NCBI GenBank assembly: GCA_022493055.1
Contig: CP092781.1
Coordinates: 1,364,001 to 1,428,000 of the forward strand
From: Staphylococcus roterodami
GTDB taxonomy: Bacteria; Bacillota; Bacilli; Staphylococcales; Staphylococcaceae
Reading direction: 5' to 3'
Length of the DNA stretch: 64,000 bases
The notes beneath the pieces were generated by a model. The model was given only the letters and a program-made list of their open reading frames with translations, searched no databases and had not been told where the DNA came from. Shown piece by piece: positions 1 through 12,070 of the stretch (position 1 is its first letter; every line of letters begins with the position of its first letter). Made by a program: the position numbers and the translations under genes.

Positions 1-3
1 CAT
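1..3 (-). CDS. Start codon of a minus-strand gene leaving the window (pstS candidate)
   Basis: Only the ATG (CAT on the plus strand) is inside the window. It has a good ribosome binding site, GGGAGG, just upstream on the minus strand, so a gene begins here and runs out of the window. The PhoP-box-like repeat upstream (94-121), and my memory that the phosphate-transport genes lie beside cvfB in S. aureus, point to pstS, the phosphate-binding lipoprotein. No coding sequence is available to confirm this. Confidence 0.4.
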
Positions 4-93
4 TGAAATATCCTCCCTGTATGAACAACAAATAGTATTTGTATTGATTACACCTTTATCTTAACCTTGAATTATTAATCTCATTTTTAGAAA

Positions 94-121
94 CTGTAAA
101 TGTTGCATAAATGTTTGTTAA
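94..121 (-). promoter_or_regulatory. PhoP-box-like triple direct repeat
   Basis: On the minus strand three TTAACA-like hexamers (TTAACA, TTATGC, TTACAG) follow each other with 5-base spacers, an 11-base period typical of PhoP boxes in Firmicutes. They lie about 95-120 bases upstream of the start codon at position 3. This fits phosphate-starvation control of the gene leaving the window. The middle and third hexamers are imperfect. Confidence 0.5.
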
Positions 122-246
122 GAAATCGTAAATATTAATTTTGCTTATTTAAAAAATGATTTATCATTCGTAAAATTAAAATGCCTCATAAAAATTCTGA
201 CAAGGTATACATATCTATTGATAAATAAAATTGGGAATAAAAAATA

Positions 247-280
247 GACTGATGAAAAGATAAAAACTTCTCCATCAGTC
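247..280 (-). terminator. Rho-independent terminator
   Basis: An 8-base stem (GACTGATG/CATCAGTC) is followed on the minus strand by a T-rich run. It lies downstream of cvfB and before the next minus-strand promoter, so it is a second stop for cvfB transcription. Confidence 0.6.
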
Positions 281-435
281 CGATGTAATATAGCACCATT
301 GTTTTATTGATATTTTAAGTCTTCTTTCAGATTCCACAACAAAGACGATACCATTGTCTTTCCTCAACAGTTTCAACAACCAAGACTTTAACAGAGTATC
401 AGCATAAAGTTGTTGACCAATCCATGCGCAATAAA
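281..435. other. Stretch between two hairpins, no assigned gene
   Basis: The roughly 150 bases between the two hairpins carry an open minus-strand frame of about 50 codons with no convincing ATG and ribosome binding site; only TTG starts inside it are possible. I recognise no product. It may be a gene remnant or non-coding. Confidence 0.3.
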
Positions 436-461
436 AAACACGCATCCGATGATACGTGTTT
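436..461 (-). terminator. cvfB terminator
   Basis: The stem AAACACG/CGTGTTT sits 8 bases past the cvfB stop codon and is followed on the minus strand by TTTTTTATT. Confidence 0.7.
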
Positions 462-468
462 ACTTTAC

Positions 469-1371
469 TTATTCTTTTGAGTCAATTCGACTCCAACCTT
501 TTTTAGTTAAAGTGATTTTACCTGTTTCTATATTAATAATCTTCTGTTTATATAAGTGACCGATTGCACGTTTGAATGAACCTTTACTCATATTGAATAC
601 TTCTTTAATTGCTTCAGGGCTTGATTTGTCCCAGAATGGTAATTCGCCATCATATTCAACTAGTAAATCAAAAATGATTTGGCCATCATCGTCTAAACGT
701 TCATGCGCAAGTGGTAAAAATGAACCGTTTAATTCACCTTTATCGTTATGTCCGATAATTCTAACTTGAACAGATTCACCTAATCTTGGTTCAGCTTTAC
801 GTTCTGATTCATGTACGAAAATTTTATAACCTGATTCGCTTAATAAGAAGCTTCCAATTCGTAATACACGATATGGTTTGGCCTCAATGACTTCATTTTT
901 CATATTATCGTCGTGTACAGGTGTAAACATGTTTTCTACGACAGATTCACTCGCTAAACGCCCATACATATGATTTTCACGATCAATTCGCAATGTAACA
1001 AGTAAATGATCACCTGGTTGCGGCCATAATGATTTCACTTTTGGTAAATCTTCCCATGGTACTAACACTTCACGAGGTAATCCAACATCTATACGTGCCC
1101 CATCGCGATCCGTTTTAAGTACTTTAGCAAAATCATATTTATCTTTCGTAATATCAGGCATATTTTGAGTTGCAAATAATTCACCTGAACGGTTTGGATA
1201 AATGAAGAAACTATACTCTTCACCTACTTCTAATTCATCATCATCGTTCATTTCTGATTGGTTTAATTTAACGTTTTCACCATTTGGTCCTTTTAAAAGG
1301 TAAGTTGAGCCTTGTAGCCCTATTACTTCAAGGAATTCTATAGAACCTACTATATCTTTGTCTAATGCCAT
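469..1371 (-). CDS. cvfB: Conserved virulence factor B, S1-domain RNA-binding protein
   Basis: The 300-residue protein matches CvfB (YitL family). Tandem S1-like beta-barrel segments fill roughly residues 1-215. A winged-helix-like C-terminus (about 225-297) contains the stretch KGSFKRAIGHLYKQKII. In S. aureus CvfB binds RNA and affects agr, haemolysin and protease expression; that is family knowledge, not seen here. The start is supported by AAGGAG eight bases before the ATG. The gene stands alone, divergent from the ABC-F gene, with a terminator just after its stop. It looks intact. Confidence 0.9.
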   Translation of the reverse strand: MALDKDIVGSIEFLEVIGLQGSTYLLKGPNGENVKLNQSEMNDDDELEVGEEYSFFIYPNRSGELFATQNMPDITKDKYDFAKVLKTDRDGARIDVGLPREVLVPWEDLPKVKSLWPQPGDHLLVTLRIDRENHMYGRLASESVVENMFTPVHDDNMKNEVIEAKPYRVLRIGSFLLSESGYKIFVHESERKAEPRLGESVQVRIIGHNDKGELNGSFLPLAHERLDDDGQIIFDLLVEYDGELPFWDKSSPEAIKEVFNMSKGSFKRAIGHLYKQKIINIETGKITLTKKGWSRIDSKE

Positions 1372-1517
1372 GTTATTCTCCTTCGATTCTTGTATTCTTA
1401 ATTATTATAACATGTGTGCGTCATTCTATCATTAGAACTTATATGAGGTCGAAACTGTGACGATTATATGATATAATTCTTCCGTTAGAATATCGAATGA
1501 AAAAAAGGAGAAAATGC

Positions 1518-3119
1518 ATGTTACAAGTAACTGATGTCAGTTTGCGTTTTGGAGATCGTAAACTATTTGAAGATGTAAATATTAAATTTACAGAAGGTAA
1601 TTGTTATGGATTAATTGGTGCGAATGGTGCAGGTAAATCAACATTCTTAAAAATATTATCTGGAGAATTAGATTCTCAAACAGGTCACGTTTCATTAGGT
1701 AAAAATGAACGTCTAGCTGTATTAAAACAGGATCACTATGCTTATGAAGATGAGCGTGTTCTAGATGTTGTAATCAAAGGTCATGAACGTCTTTATGAAG
1801 TTATGAAAGAAAAAGATGAAATTTATATGAAGCCAGATTTCAGTGATGAAGACGGAATTCGTGCTGCTGAACTTGAAGGTGAATTTGCAGAAATGAATGG
1901 TTGGAATGCTGAAGCTGATGCAGCTAACCTTTTATCTGGTTTAGGTATTGATCCAACTTTACATGACAAAAAAATGGCCGAATTAGAAAACAACCAAAAA
2001 ATTAAAGTTTTATTAGCGCAAAGTTTATTCGGTGAACCAGATGTTCTATTACTGGATGAGCCTACAAACGGACTTGATATACCAGCAATCAGTTGGTTAG
2101 AAGATTTCTTAATTAACTTTGATAATACTGTTATCGTTGTATCACATGATCGTCATTTCTTAAATAACGTATGTACACATATCGCTGATTTAGACTTTGG
2201 TAAAATTAAAGTTTATGTTGGTAACTATGATTTTTGGTATCAATCTAGTCAGTTAGCACAAAAGATGGCTCAAGAACAAAACAAGAAAAAAGAAGAAAAA
2301 ATGAAAGAGTTACAAGACTTTATTGCACGTTTCTCTGCAAACGCTTCTAAATCAAAACAAGCAACAAGTCGTAAAAAACAACTCGAGAAAATTGAATTAG
2401 ATGATATTCAACCATCATCAAGAAGATATCCTTTCGTTAAATTCACACCTGAGCGCGAAATTGGTAATGACTTATTAATCGTTCAAAATCTTTCTAAAAC
2501 GATTGACGGTGAAAAAGTATTAGATAACATTTCATTCACAATGAATCCAAATGATAAAGCAATTTTAATTGGAGATAGTGAAATCGCGAAAACAACATTA
2601 CTTAAAATATTAGCTGGTGAAATGGAACCAGACGAAGGTTCTTATAAATGGGGTGTAACAACATCATTAAGTTACTTCCCTAAAGATAACTCAGAATTCT
2701 TTGAGGGCGTTAATATGAACCTTGTAGATTGGTTAAGACAATATGCACCGGAAGATGAGCAAACCGAAACATTTTTACGTGGCTTCTTAGGTCGTATGCT
2801 ATTTAGTGGAGAAGAAGTTAAGAAAAAAGCTAGTGTACTTTCAGGTGGAGAAAAAGTACGTTGTATGCTAAGTAAAATGATGTTATCAAGTGCAAACGTT
2901 CTTTTACTTGATGAACCAACAAACCACTTAGACTTAGAAAGTATTACTGCTGTTAATGATGGTCTTAAATCATTCAAAGGTTCTATTATCTTTACTTCAT
3001 ATGACTTTGAATTTATCAATACAATCGCAAACCGTGTTATCGATTTGAATAAACAAGGTGGCGTTTCAAAAGAAATTCCATATGAAGAATACTTACAGGA
3101 AATCGGCGTTTTAAAATAA
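1518..3119 (+). CDS. ABC-F family ATPase with one canonical and one degenerate ATP site
   Basis: The 533-residue protein has two ABC ATPase domains on one chain and no membrane segments, as in ABC-F proteins (EttA/YbiT/Uup group), which act on ribosomes rather than as transporters. Domain 1 has Walker A GANGAGKST (residues 34-42), Walker B LLLDEPTN, and a degenerate signature LENNQ (about 156-160). A charged coiled linker lies near 245-300. Domain 2 has a degenerate Walker A, GDSEIAKTT (352-360), a canonical signature LSGGE (441-445) and Walker B LLLDEPTN. I chose the ATG at 1518 because AAGGAG ends 7 bases before it; an upstream in-frame ATG at 1497 precedes that site. It is related to YbiT-type proteins and is unlikely to be a dedicated resistance factor. 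Confidence 0.85.
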   Translation: MLQVTDVSLRFGDRKLFEDVNIKFTEGNCYGLIGANGAGKSTFLKILSGELDSQTGHVSLGKNERLAVLKQDHYAYEDERVLDVVIKGHERLYEVMKEKDEIYMKPDFSDEDGIRAAELEGEFAEMNGWNAEADAANLLSGLGIDPTLHDKKMAELENNQKIKVLLAQSLFGEPDVLLLDEPTNGLDIPAISWLEDFLINFDNTVIVVSHDRHFLNNVCTHIADLDFGKIKVYVGNYDFWYQSSQLAQKMAQEQNKKKEEKMKELQDFIARFSANASKSKQATSRKKQLEKIELDDIQPSSRRYPFVKFTPEREIGNDLLIVQNLSKTIDGEKVLDNISFTMNPNDKAILIGDSEIAKTTLLKILAGEMEPDEGSYKWGVTTSLSYFPKDNSEFFEGVNMNLVDWLRQYAPEDEQTETFLRGFLGRMLFSGEEVKKKASVLSGGEKVRCMLSKMMLSSANVLLLDEPTNHLDLESITAVNDGLKSFKGSIIFTSYDFEFINTIANRVIDLNKQGGVSKEIPYEEYLQEIGVLK

Positions 3120-3168
3120 GCTTAGATTAAAACATATCAATAATTAATATATTTTAATAAGACTTTGG

Positions 3169-3206
3169 CGAACATCTAAGATGCAAATTTTGTATTAAGA
3201 TGTTCG
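3169..3206 (+). terminator. Terminator of the ABC-F gene
   Basis: The inverted repeat CGAACATCT/AGATGTTCG is followed by TCTTTATT, 50 bases after the ABC-F stop codon. Confidence 0.75.
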
Positions 3207-3434
3207 TCTTTATTATATATTCGCATTTTTTATCCCCTACTTTTAATACAATTAAGATTAACTGACATTACAGTCGAAAAATATTTTGTCGTATTAGTTT
3301 GTATGTAATCGAGATGATTTAAATATTGTTAGATTGTAAATTCATATACTGAATATTTTAAAACTCTTATTGTTAACAAAACCTCTTTTTTAAGTTTAAA
3401 TTTTCTGGTTATTCCAAAAAATCTAAATTATCGG

Positions 3435-3463
3435 TTTACATTCATATTTGTCATATGTATAAT
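3435..3463 (+). promoter_or_regulatory. Promoter of the lysine operon
   Basis: A TTTACA -35 box (3435-3440) and a perfect TATAAT -10 box (3458-3463) are separated by 17 bases, immediately ahead of the lysine riboswitch. Transcription should start near 3470. Confidence 0.75.
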
Positions 3464-3488
3464 GAACACATACCAATTTAATAATATT

Positions 3489-3655
3489 TTGATGAGGCGC
3501 ATCAATCATGAGTAAAGTTTAGATAACTGTCTGCTAACAGCTAAACTTGAAAGGGTGCGATGCCGAAGCGATTATAATAGCAGTTATAATTTGTTGGACT
3601 TTTTGGTTAAGAGCTGAGAGTTTGTCATTATTTAAAAATAATGGAGTGCATCACT
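3489..3655 (+). ncRNA. Lysine riboswitch (L box)
   Basis: The leader carries the conserved L-box elements in order: GAGGCGCATC, an AGTA turn, AAGGGTGCGATGCCGAAGCG, the GGTTAAGAGCTGAGAG block, and closing GGAGTGCATCAC, which pairs back with the GATG at 3491 to form P1. It lies between a strong promoter and a terminator and precedes lysC. When lysine binds, the terminator should form and reduce expression of the whole DAP/lysine operon. Confidence 0.92.
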
Positions 3656-3668
3656 TGTATATAGATTA

Positions 3669-3698
3669 AGAGCAAGTTCGCATTCCGAGCTTGCTCTT
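3669..3698 (+). terminator. Riboswitch-controlled terminator
   Basis: The perfect stem AGAGCAAG/CTTGCTCT is followed by TTTTTATA. It sits 15 bases after the L-box aptamer and 40 bases before lysC, so it is the expression platform. The aptamer's 3' end (CACTTG) could pair with the left arm as antiterminator. Confidence 0.85.
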
Positions 3699-3740
3699 TT
3701 TATATTATTGTGTGCCCTTCTTATATATTAGGAGGATTAT

Positions 3741-4946
3741 ATGGTGACAAGAAGTGTGTTGAAATTTGGCGGATCATCCGTCAGTGATTTTACAAAAATA
3801 AAAAATATAGCCGAAATGTTAAAATCACGAGTAAGTCAAGACGAACAACTCATCGTCGTTGTAAGTGCTATGGGTAATACAACCGATCAATTGATGACGA
3901 ATGTATCGACATTAACAAAAGCACCAAAACAGCAGGAACTTGCTCTATTACTAACAACTGGCGAGCAACAAACTGTCTCTTATTTATCGATGGTATTAAA
4001 TGATATCGGTGTTAGCGCTAAAGCTATGACTGGCTATCAGGCAGGTATTAAAACTATTGGTCATCATTTGAAAAGTAAAATTGCTCAAATTAATCCTCAA
4101 ACATTTGAACACGCCTTTCAGGATCACGACATTTTAGTAATTGCAGGATTTCAAGGTATCAATGAACATCAAGAATTAACGACCCTAGGTAGAGGTGGTT
4201 CAGATACTACAGCAGTGGCACTTGCAGTCAGCAATCAAATTCCATGTGAAATCTATACAGATGTCGAAGGTGTATATGCGACTGATCCTAGGTTATTACC
4301 AAAAGCTAAACGACTCGACATCGTATCATATGAAGAAATGATGGAAATGAGTGCCTTAGGTGCTGGTGTACTTGAAACTAGAAGTGTTGAATTAGCTAAA
4401 AATTATAATATCCCTATTTATTTAGGTAAAACATTATCAAATGTGAAAGGAACTTGGATTATGTCAAATGAAGAAATTTTAGAGAAAAAAGCAGTCACAG
4501 GTGTGGCATTAGATAAACATATGATGCATGTCACGATTAGCTATCCCCTGCCGGACAATAAATTACTGACACAATTATTTACAGAACTTGAAGAAGGTTC
4601 AGTTAATGTCGATATGATTTCGCAAATTGTAAATTTAGAAGGATTACAATTGTCTTTTACAATTAAGGACAGTGATTACCAACAAATTTCAATGATTCTA
4701 GAAAATTTGCAAAAGCAATTTGAAGCATTAGCTTATAAAATCAATGAGAATTATGTCAAAATTTCATTAATCGGTTCAGGAATGAGAGATATGTCAGGTG
4801 TTGCATCACAGGCATTTTTAACATTGATTGAAAATAACATACCATTTTACCAAACAACAACCTCAGAAATTAGTATTTCATATGTTATCGATGATTTTAA
4901 TGGTCAATTAGCAGTAGAAAAACTATATGACGCATTTAATATTTAA
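3741..4946 (+). CDS. lysC: Aspartokinase
   Basis: This enzyme phosphorylates aspartate, the first step to lysine, DAP, threonine and methionine. The 401-residue protein opens with the kinase motif KFGGSSV, has GRGGSDTTA near residue 150 and CEIYTDVEGVYATDPR near 170-187, and ends in a region of about 130 residues with the sequence of paired ACT domains, the usual lysine-feedback module. GGAGG lies 6 bases before the ATG. It is the first gene after the lysine riboswitch, which supports the lysine-specific isozyme. Confidence 0.93.
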   Translation: MVTRSVLKFGGSSVSDFTKIKNIAEMLKSRVSQDEQLIVVVSAMGNTTDQLMTNVSTLTKAPKQQELALLLTTGEQQTVSYLSMVLNDIGVSAKAMTGYQAGIKTIGHHLKSKIAQINPQTFEHAFQDHDILVIAGFQGINEHQELTTLGRGGSDTTAVALAVSNQIPCEIYTDVEGVYATDPRLLPKAKRLDIVSYEEMMEMSALGAGVLETRSVELAKNYNIPIYLGKTLSNVKGTWIMSNEEILEKKAVTGVALDKHMMHVTISYPLPDNKLLTQLFTELEEGSVNVDMISQIVNLEGLQLSFTIKDSDYQQISMILENLQKQFEALAYKINENYVKISLIGSGMRDMSGVASQAFLTLIENNIPFYQTTTSEISISYVIDDFNGQLAVEKLYDAFNI

Positions 4947-5010
4947 TGGTAGAATTATTATTAAAAATATTCTAAAAATTGGAAATTATTACAAAATGGA
5001 GTGACTAGAT

Positions 5011-7608
<2,598 letters not shown>

Positions 7609-7633
7609 ACATATTAAAGGAGAATTATTATTT

Positions 7634-8353
7634 ATGGTACAACATTTAACAGCAGAAGAAATTATTCAATATATAAGTGACGCGAAAAAATCTACACCGT
7701 TAAAAATATATGTAAACGGTGACTTTGACGGCATCACATATCCAAAAAGTTTCAAAGTGTTCGGTTCAGAACAATCTAAAGTTATCTTTTGTGAAGCAGA
7801 TGATTGGAAACCTTTTTACGAAACATATGGTAGTCAATTCGAAGATATAGAAATTGAAATGGATCGTCGCAATTCTGCCATTCCATTAAAAGACTTAACA
7901 AATACTAATGCACGTATTGAACCAGGTGCATTTATTAGAGAACAAGCTATTATTGAAGATGGTGCCGTCGTTATGATGGGCGCAACAATTAATATTGGTG
8001 CTGTCGTTGGCGAAGGAACAATGATTGATATGAATGCTACATTAGGTGGACGTGCAACGACTGGTAAAAATGTACATGTTGGCGCTGGCGCAGTATTGGC
8101 TGGTGTAATTGAGCCCCCTAGTGCTTCACCTGTCGTGATTGAAGATGACGTATTGATTGGAGCAAATGCAGTTATTTTAGAAGGTGTACGTGTTGGTAAA
8201 GGCGCAATCGTTGCAGCAGGTGCTATTGTTACGCAAGATGTACCAGCCGGTGCAGTTGTCGCTGGTACGCCTGCAAAAGTGATTAAACAAGCTTCTGAAG
8301 TACAAGATACTAAAAAAGAAATTGTAGCAGCATTAAGAAAATTAAATGACTAG
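7634..8353 (+). CDS. dapD: Tetrahydrodipicolinate N-acetyltransferase
   Basis: This enzyme (DapD of staphylococci, DapH in Bacillus) acetylates tetrahydrodipicolinate from acetyl-CoA. The 239-residue protein has an N-terminal alpha domain and, from about residue 90, a left-handed beta-helix of hexapeptide repeats ([24 protein letters not shown] and more). I chose the ATG at 7634, 7 bases after AAAGGAGAAT; an in-frame upstream TTG inside dapB has no such site. The acetyl route, not the succinyl route, fits the deacetylase gene that follows. Confidence 0.93.
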   Translation: MVQHLTAEEIIQYISDAKKSTPLKIYVNGDFDGITYPKSFKVFGSEQSKVIFCEADDWKPFYETYGSQFEDIEIEMDRRNSAIPLKDLTNTNARIEPGAFIREQAIIEDGAVVMMGATINIGAVVGEGTMIDMNATLGGRATTGKNVHVGAGAVLAGVIEPPSASPVVIEDDVLIGANAVILEGVRVGKGAIVAAGAIVTQDVPAGAVVAGTPAKVIKQASEVQDTKKEIVAALRKLND

Positions 8354-8376
8354 TTACGTCAACGTATAATAATTCT

Positions 8377-8406
8377 AAGGTTGAGATACGGTTATGTCTC
8401 AACCTT
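8377..8406 (+). terminator. Intra-operon hairpin between dapD and dapL
   Basis: The perfect 10-base inverted repeat AAGGTTGAGA/TCTCAACCTT with a 10-base loop lies 24 bases after the dapD stop. It is followed by ATTGTTTATATTTT, a weak U tract. It is a likely partial terminator or an mRNA-stabilising hairpin. Confidence 0.65.
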
Positions 8407-8495
8407 ATTGTTTATATTTTCATATATTAAAAAGTAAAGTTTTTAAAATGAGTTACACTATAAGTAAAGTAATTTAACATAAAGGATTGATAATT

Positions 8496-9647
8496 ATGAA
8501 TGAATTAGAATTTGTTACGAAGCATCGTCGTCATTTACATCAACATCCTGAACTTAGCTTACATGAATTTGAAACAACTGCTTACATCAAAGCATTTTTA
8601 GATAGTTTAAATATTCAATACGACTGCCCTTTAGAAACAGGAGTCATTGCTTATTTAAAAGGTAATGGCCCCCATACTATAGCATACAGAGCTGATATTG
8701 ATGCGTTACCTATTTTAGAAGAAAATGATGTACCTTATCGTAGTCAAAATGATCATGTGATGCATGCGTGTGGTCATGATGGACATACAACTGCATTAAT
8801 GCTATTTGTACAACGATGTAAAGAGATGCAAGATGCTGGACAATTACCGCAAAATGTCGTTTTCATTTTCCAACCTGCAGAAGAAACAGGTGGTGGTGCA
8901 AATCGGTTAATTCAGGCAGATGCCTTTGAAAAATATCCAATTGAAGCGGTATTTGGTATACACGTTAACCCATTTGCTGATGAAGGAATTGCAGTAATTA
9001 GGGACGAAGAAATTACTGCTAGTGCAACAGAATATCGCTTTTTCTTAAAAGGATTATCAAGTCATGTGGCTGATAAAGAACAAGGTCATTCATGTGGCGA
9101 AGCATTACAGCATGTTCTGACTCAAATTTCACAGATTCAACAATTTCATCTAAACGGTTTGAAACGAAATATAGTTCATATTGGTCACTTTGAAGCTGGT
9201 GAAGCGATTAATACGGTTCCAAGTAATGGTTATTTAGAAGGAACTATTCGTACATATGATATTGATGATTTAACTATTGTTAAAAATCAAATGCTAAAAA
9301 TAGCTGAAAGTGTAAAACTATTGTTCAATGTTAATTGTGAAGTTAAATTCGCAGAAGGATATCCTCCTACAATCAATAGTCCAAAGCTACGTGCTCAAGT
9401 AGAACAAGCATTAGTTCAAGCTAAGTTAGATGTTTATGATAAACCGACACCATTTTTATTCGGTGAAGATTTTAGCTTCTATGGACAAAAACTTGCACCG
9501 GCTTATTTTGTATTTATTGGTACACGTAATGAAGATAAAGACTTTGTTACCGGTTTACACACGTCACATTTAAATTTCGATGAAAAAGTGTTAATTGATG
9601 TGGCCAATTATTATGAAAATTTATTAATAAATTACAAAGAGGTGTAG
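8496..9647 (+). CDS. dapL: N-acetyldiaminopimelate deacetylase, M20 family
   Basis: This metallo-amidohydrolase, often listed as a hippurate hydrolase homologue, should remove the acetyl group from N-acetyl-LL-DAP. The 383-residue protein shows M20 metal-site motifs: [10 protein letters not shown] at the N-terminus, HACGHDGHT near residue 90, PAEETGGGA near 125 and FGEDFSFY near 325. I chose the ATG at 8496, 10 bases after AAAGG, over a TTG three codons earlier. A hairpin separates it from dapD, but its place in the operon and its family support the DAP role. Confidence 0.88.
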   Translation: MNELEFVTKHRRHLHQHPELSLHEFETTAYIKAFLDSLNIQYDCPLETGVIAYLKGNGPHTIAYRADIDALPILEENDVPYRSQNDHVMHACGHDGHTTALMLFVQRCKEMQDAGQLPQNVVFIFQPAEETGGGANRLIQADAFEKYPIEAVFGIHVNPFADEGIAVIRDEEITASATEYRFFLKGLSSHVADKEQGHSCGEALQHVLTQISQIQQFHLNGLKRNIVHIGHFEAGEAINTVPSNGYLEGTIRTYDIDDLTIVKNQMLKIAESVKLLFNVNCEVKFAEGYPPTINSPKLRAQVEQALVQAKLDVYDKPTPFLFGEDFSFYGQKLAPAYFVFIGTRNEDKDFVTGLHTSHLNFDEKVLIDVANYYENLLINYKEV

Positions 9648-9651
9648 TACA

Positions 9652-10737
9652 TTGACAGCAACATGGTCTGTAAATACGAAGACATTTTTACAAAATGCAA
9701 TAGCAGTTAAAAACAATCAACCAATAATGGCAGTTGTTAAAAATAATGCATATCACTATGACCTAGAATTTGCTGTATCCCAATTTATCCATGCAGGTAT
9801 TGATACGTTTAGTACTACGTCATTACGTGAAGCGATTAGAGTTAGACAACTTGCACCTCATGCAACGATATTCTTAATGAATGCAGTATATGATTTTGAT
9901 TTAGTCCGTGAGCATGACATCCATATGACTTTGCCTTCTTTGACATTTTACTATGAACATAAAGAAGACTTGGCTGGTATTCATGTTCACTTAGAGTTTG
10001 AAAATTTATTACATCGTTCTGGATTGAAGAATTTAAGTGAAATAAAAGAAGTATTGAAAGATCATCAACTTAATCAAAATGCCAAAATGATAATTAGTGG
10101 TTTGTGGACTCACTTTGGTTACGCTGACGAGTTTGATGTGTCTGATTATACTATCGAGCGTGAGCAATGGATGAATATTGTTGAGACACTTTTATTTGAA
10201 GGTTATCAATTTGATCTAATACATGCACAAAATAGCGCAAGTTTTTATCGTGAAGGACAAGAATTACTCCCCCACCATACACACGCACGCGTAGGTATTG
10301 CACTTTACGGTTCAAGACCTTACAGTTCATTACAACAGAAAGAGATAGTTCAATCTTTAACTGTAAAAGCAAATGTGATTCAAATACGAGAAGTCCAATC
10401 TGGTGACTATTGTGGTTACAGCTTTGCTTTTGAAGCTACGAAAGATCATACAAAATTAGCTGTTGTTGATATTGGTTATGGTGATGGGATTTTAAGAACG
10501 CGTTCTAAACATGAAGCACTTATCAATGGCAAACGATACCCAATACGTGCATTAATGATGAGTCATATGTTTGTTGAAGTTGATGACAATGTACATGCAC
10601 AAGATGAAGTTATTCTTTATAATAATGATATACGCATTGATGAATACACTTTTAAAGGTGTAGGTGCAAATTCAGAACAATTAAGTGCAATGAATCACGA
10701 TTCTTTAAAAAAGGAGTACATTTCAAATGACTGTTAA
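9652..10737 (+). CDS. alr2: Alanine racemase-like protein Alr2
   Basis: This 361-residue PLP barrel protein belongs to the alanine racemase family. The PLP lysine lies in [12 protein letters not shown] (about residue 29), where housekeeping Alr enzymes have [17 protein letters not shown] is near the C-terminal domain. The usual ICMDQ block reads [12 protein letters not shown], so substrate preference may differ from true alanine racemase. Translation starts at TTG, 7 bases after AGAGGTG. It sits between dapL and lysA and overlaps lysA by 11 bases. Confidence 0.82.
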   Translation: MTATWSVNTKTFLQNAIAVKNNQPIMAVVKNNAYHYDLEFAVSQFIHAGIDTFSTTSLREAIRVRQLAPHATIFLMNAVYDFDLVREHDIHMTLPSLTFYYEHKEDLAGIHVHLEFENLLHRSGLKNLSEIKEVLKDHQLNQNAKMIISGLWTHFGYADEFDVSDYTIEREQWMNIVETLLFEGYQFDLIHAQNSASFYREGQELLPHHTHARVGIALYGSRPYSSLQQKEIVQSLTVKANVIQIREVQSGDYCGYSFAFEATKDHTKLAVVDIGYGDGILRTRSKHEALINGKRYPIRALMMSHMFVEVDDNVHAQDEVILYNNDIRIDEYTFKGVGANSEQLSAMNHDSLKKEYISNDC

Positions 10738-11992
10738 ATATAATCAAAACGGTGAATTAACAATGGACGGCATAAGTTTAAAAACCATTGCGCAAAGCTT
10801 CGGTACCCCTACCATTGTTTATGACGAATTACAAATTAGAGAACAAATGCGTCGTTATCATCGCGCATTTAAAGAAAGTGGCTTAAAATATAATATCTCA
10901 TATGCTTCAAAAGCATTTACTTGCCTTCAAATGGTCAAACTTGTAGCTGAAGAAGATTTACAACTAGATGTTGTTTCCGAAGGCGAATTATACACGGCAT
11001 TAGAAGCAGGCTTCGAACCAAGTCGTATTCATTTTCACGGTAACAATAAAACAAAACATGAAATTAGATATGCTTTAGAAAATAAAATCGGATATTTTGT
11101 GATTGATTCTTTAGAAGAAATTGATTTAATTGATCGATATGCCAATGATACGGTTCAAGTAGTTATACGTGTGAACCCAGGGGTTGAAGCACATACACAT
11201 GAATTTATACAAACTGGACAAGAAGATAGTAAATTTGGATTATCAATTCAATATGGCTTAGCCAAAACAGCAATTGAAAAAGTCCTACAATCCAAACATT
11301 TAAAATTAAAAGGTGTTCATTGTCATATTGGTTCACAAATTGAAGGAACAGAGGCATTTATCGAAACTGCTAAAATCGTATTGCATTGGTTAAAAGAACA
11401 AAACATTCAAGTCGATTTATTGAATCTTGGTGGCGGCTTTGGTATTAAATATGTCGAAGGTGATGAAAGTTTCCCTATCGAAAAAGGAATTAAGGAAATT
11501 ACAGATGCAATAAAATCTGAAGTACAGCTTCTTGGTATCGAAACGCCAGAATTAGGTATTGAACCAGGTCGTTCAATTGTTGGTGAAGCCGGTGTTACTT
11601 TATATGAAGTTGGAACAATTAAGGAAATTCCTGGGGTTAATAAATACGTTTCAATTGATGGTGGTATGAGTGACCATATCAGAACTGCACTTTATGATGC
11701 GAAGTATCAGGCATTATTAGTTAACAGAAATGAAGATTCAGATGATACGGTTACTATTGCAGGAAAATTATGTGAATCTGGAGATATCATTATTAAAGAT
11801 GCTAAATTACCGTCATCAGTAAAACGTGGTGATTACCTTGCGATCCTTTCAACAGGTGCATATCATTACTCTATGTCATCAAATTACAATCAAATGCAGA
11901 AGCCATCCGTTTTCTTCTTGAAAGACGGTAAGGCACGTGAAGTCGTAAAACGTCAGTCGTTAAGACAACTTATCATTAACGATACGAAATAA
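10727..11992 (+). CDS. lysA: Diaminopimelate decarboxylase
   Basis: LysA decarboxylates meso-DAP to L-lysine, the last step of the pathway. The 421-residue PLP enzyme has the cofactor lysine in YASKAFTC (about residue 59), HCHIGSQI near 200, the phosphate-binding GGGFGI near 238 and [11 protein letters not shown] near 280. An AAGGAG site lies in the end of alr2. It is the last gene of the operon, with a terminator 10 bases after its stop. Confidence 0.95.
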   Translation: MTVKYNQNGELTMDGISLKTIAQSFGTPTIVYDELQIREQMRRYHRAFKESGLKYNISYASKAFTCLQMVKLVAEEDLQLDVVSEGELYTALEAGFEPSRIHFHGNNKTKHEIRYALENKIGYFVIDSLEEIDLIDRYANDTVQVVIRVNPGVEAHTHEFIQTGQEDSKFGLSIQYGLAKTAIEKVLQSKHLKLKGVHCHIGSQIEGTEAFIETAKIVLHWLKEQNIQVDLLNLGGGFGIKYVEGDESFPIEKGIKEITDAIKSEVQLLGIETPELGIEPGRSIVGEAGVTLYEVGTIKEIPGVNKYVSIDGGMSDHIRTALYDAKYQALLVNRNEDSDDTVTIAGKLCESGDIIIKDAKLPSSVKRGDYLAILSTGAYHYSMSSNYNQMQKPSVFFLKDGKAREVVKRQSLRQLIINDTK

Positions 11993-12002
11993 TCTATAAA
12001 AT

Positions 12003-12042
12003 AAATCCCCTAACCTCAGAAAAAACTGTGACTTGGGGATTT
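12003..12042 (+). terminator. Lysine operon terminator
   Basis: The stem AAATCCCC/GGGGATTT, extended by imperfect pairs inside, lies directly after lysA and is followed by TTGTTTAGTT. It may also serve the convergent PaiB-like gene, because the other strand reads into an A/T-rich tract. Confidence 0.75.
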
Positions 12043-12070
12043 GTTTAGTTATTATTAAATGATTGTTGAA

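Noticed and set aside
2672..3019. 115-codon minus-strand frame inside the ABC-F gene
   Set aside because: It is a shadow of a clearly conserved ATPase domain and has no ribosome binding site.
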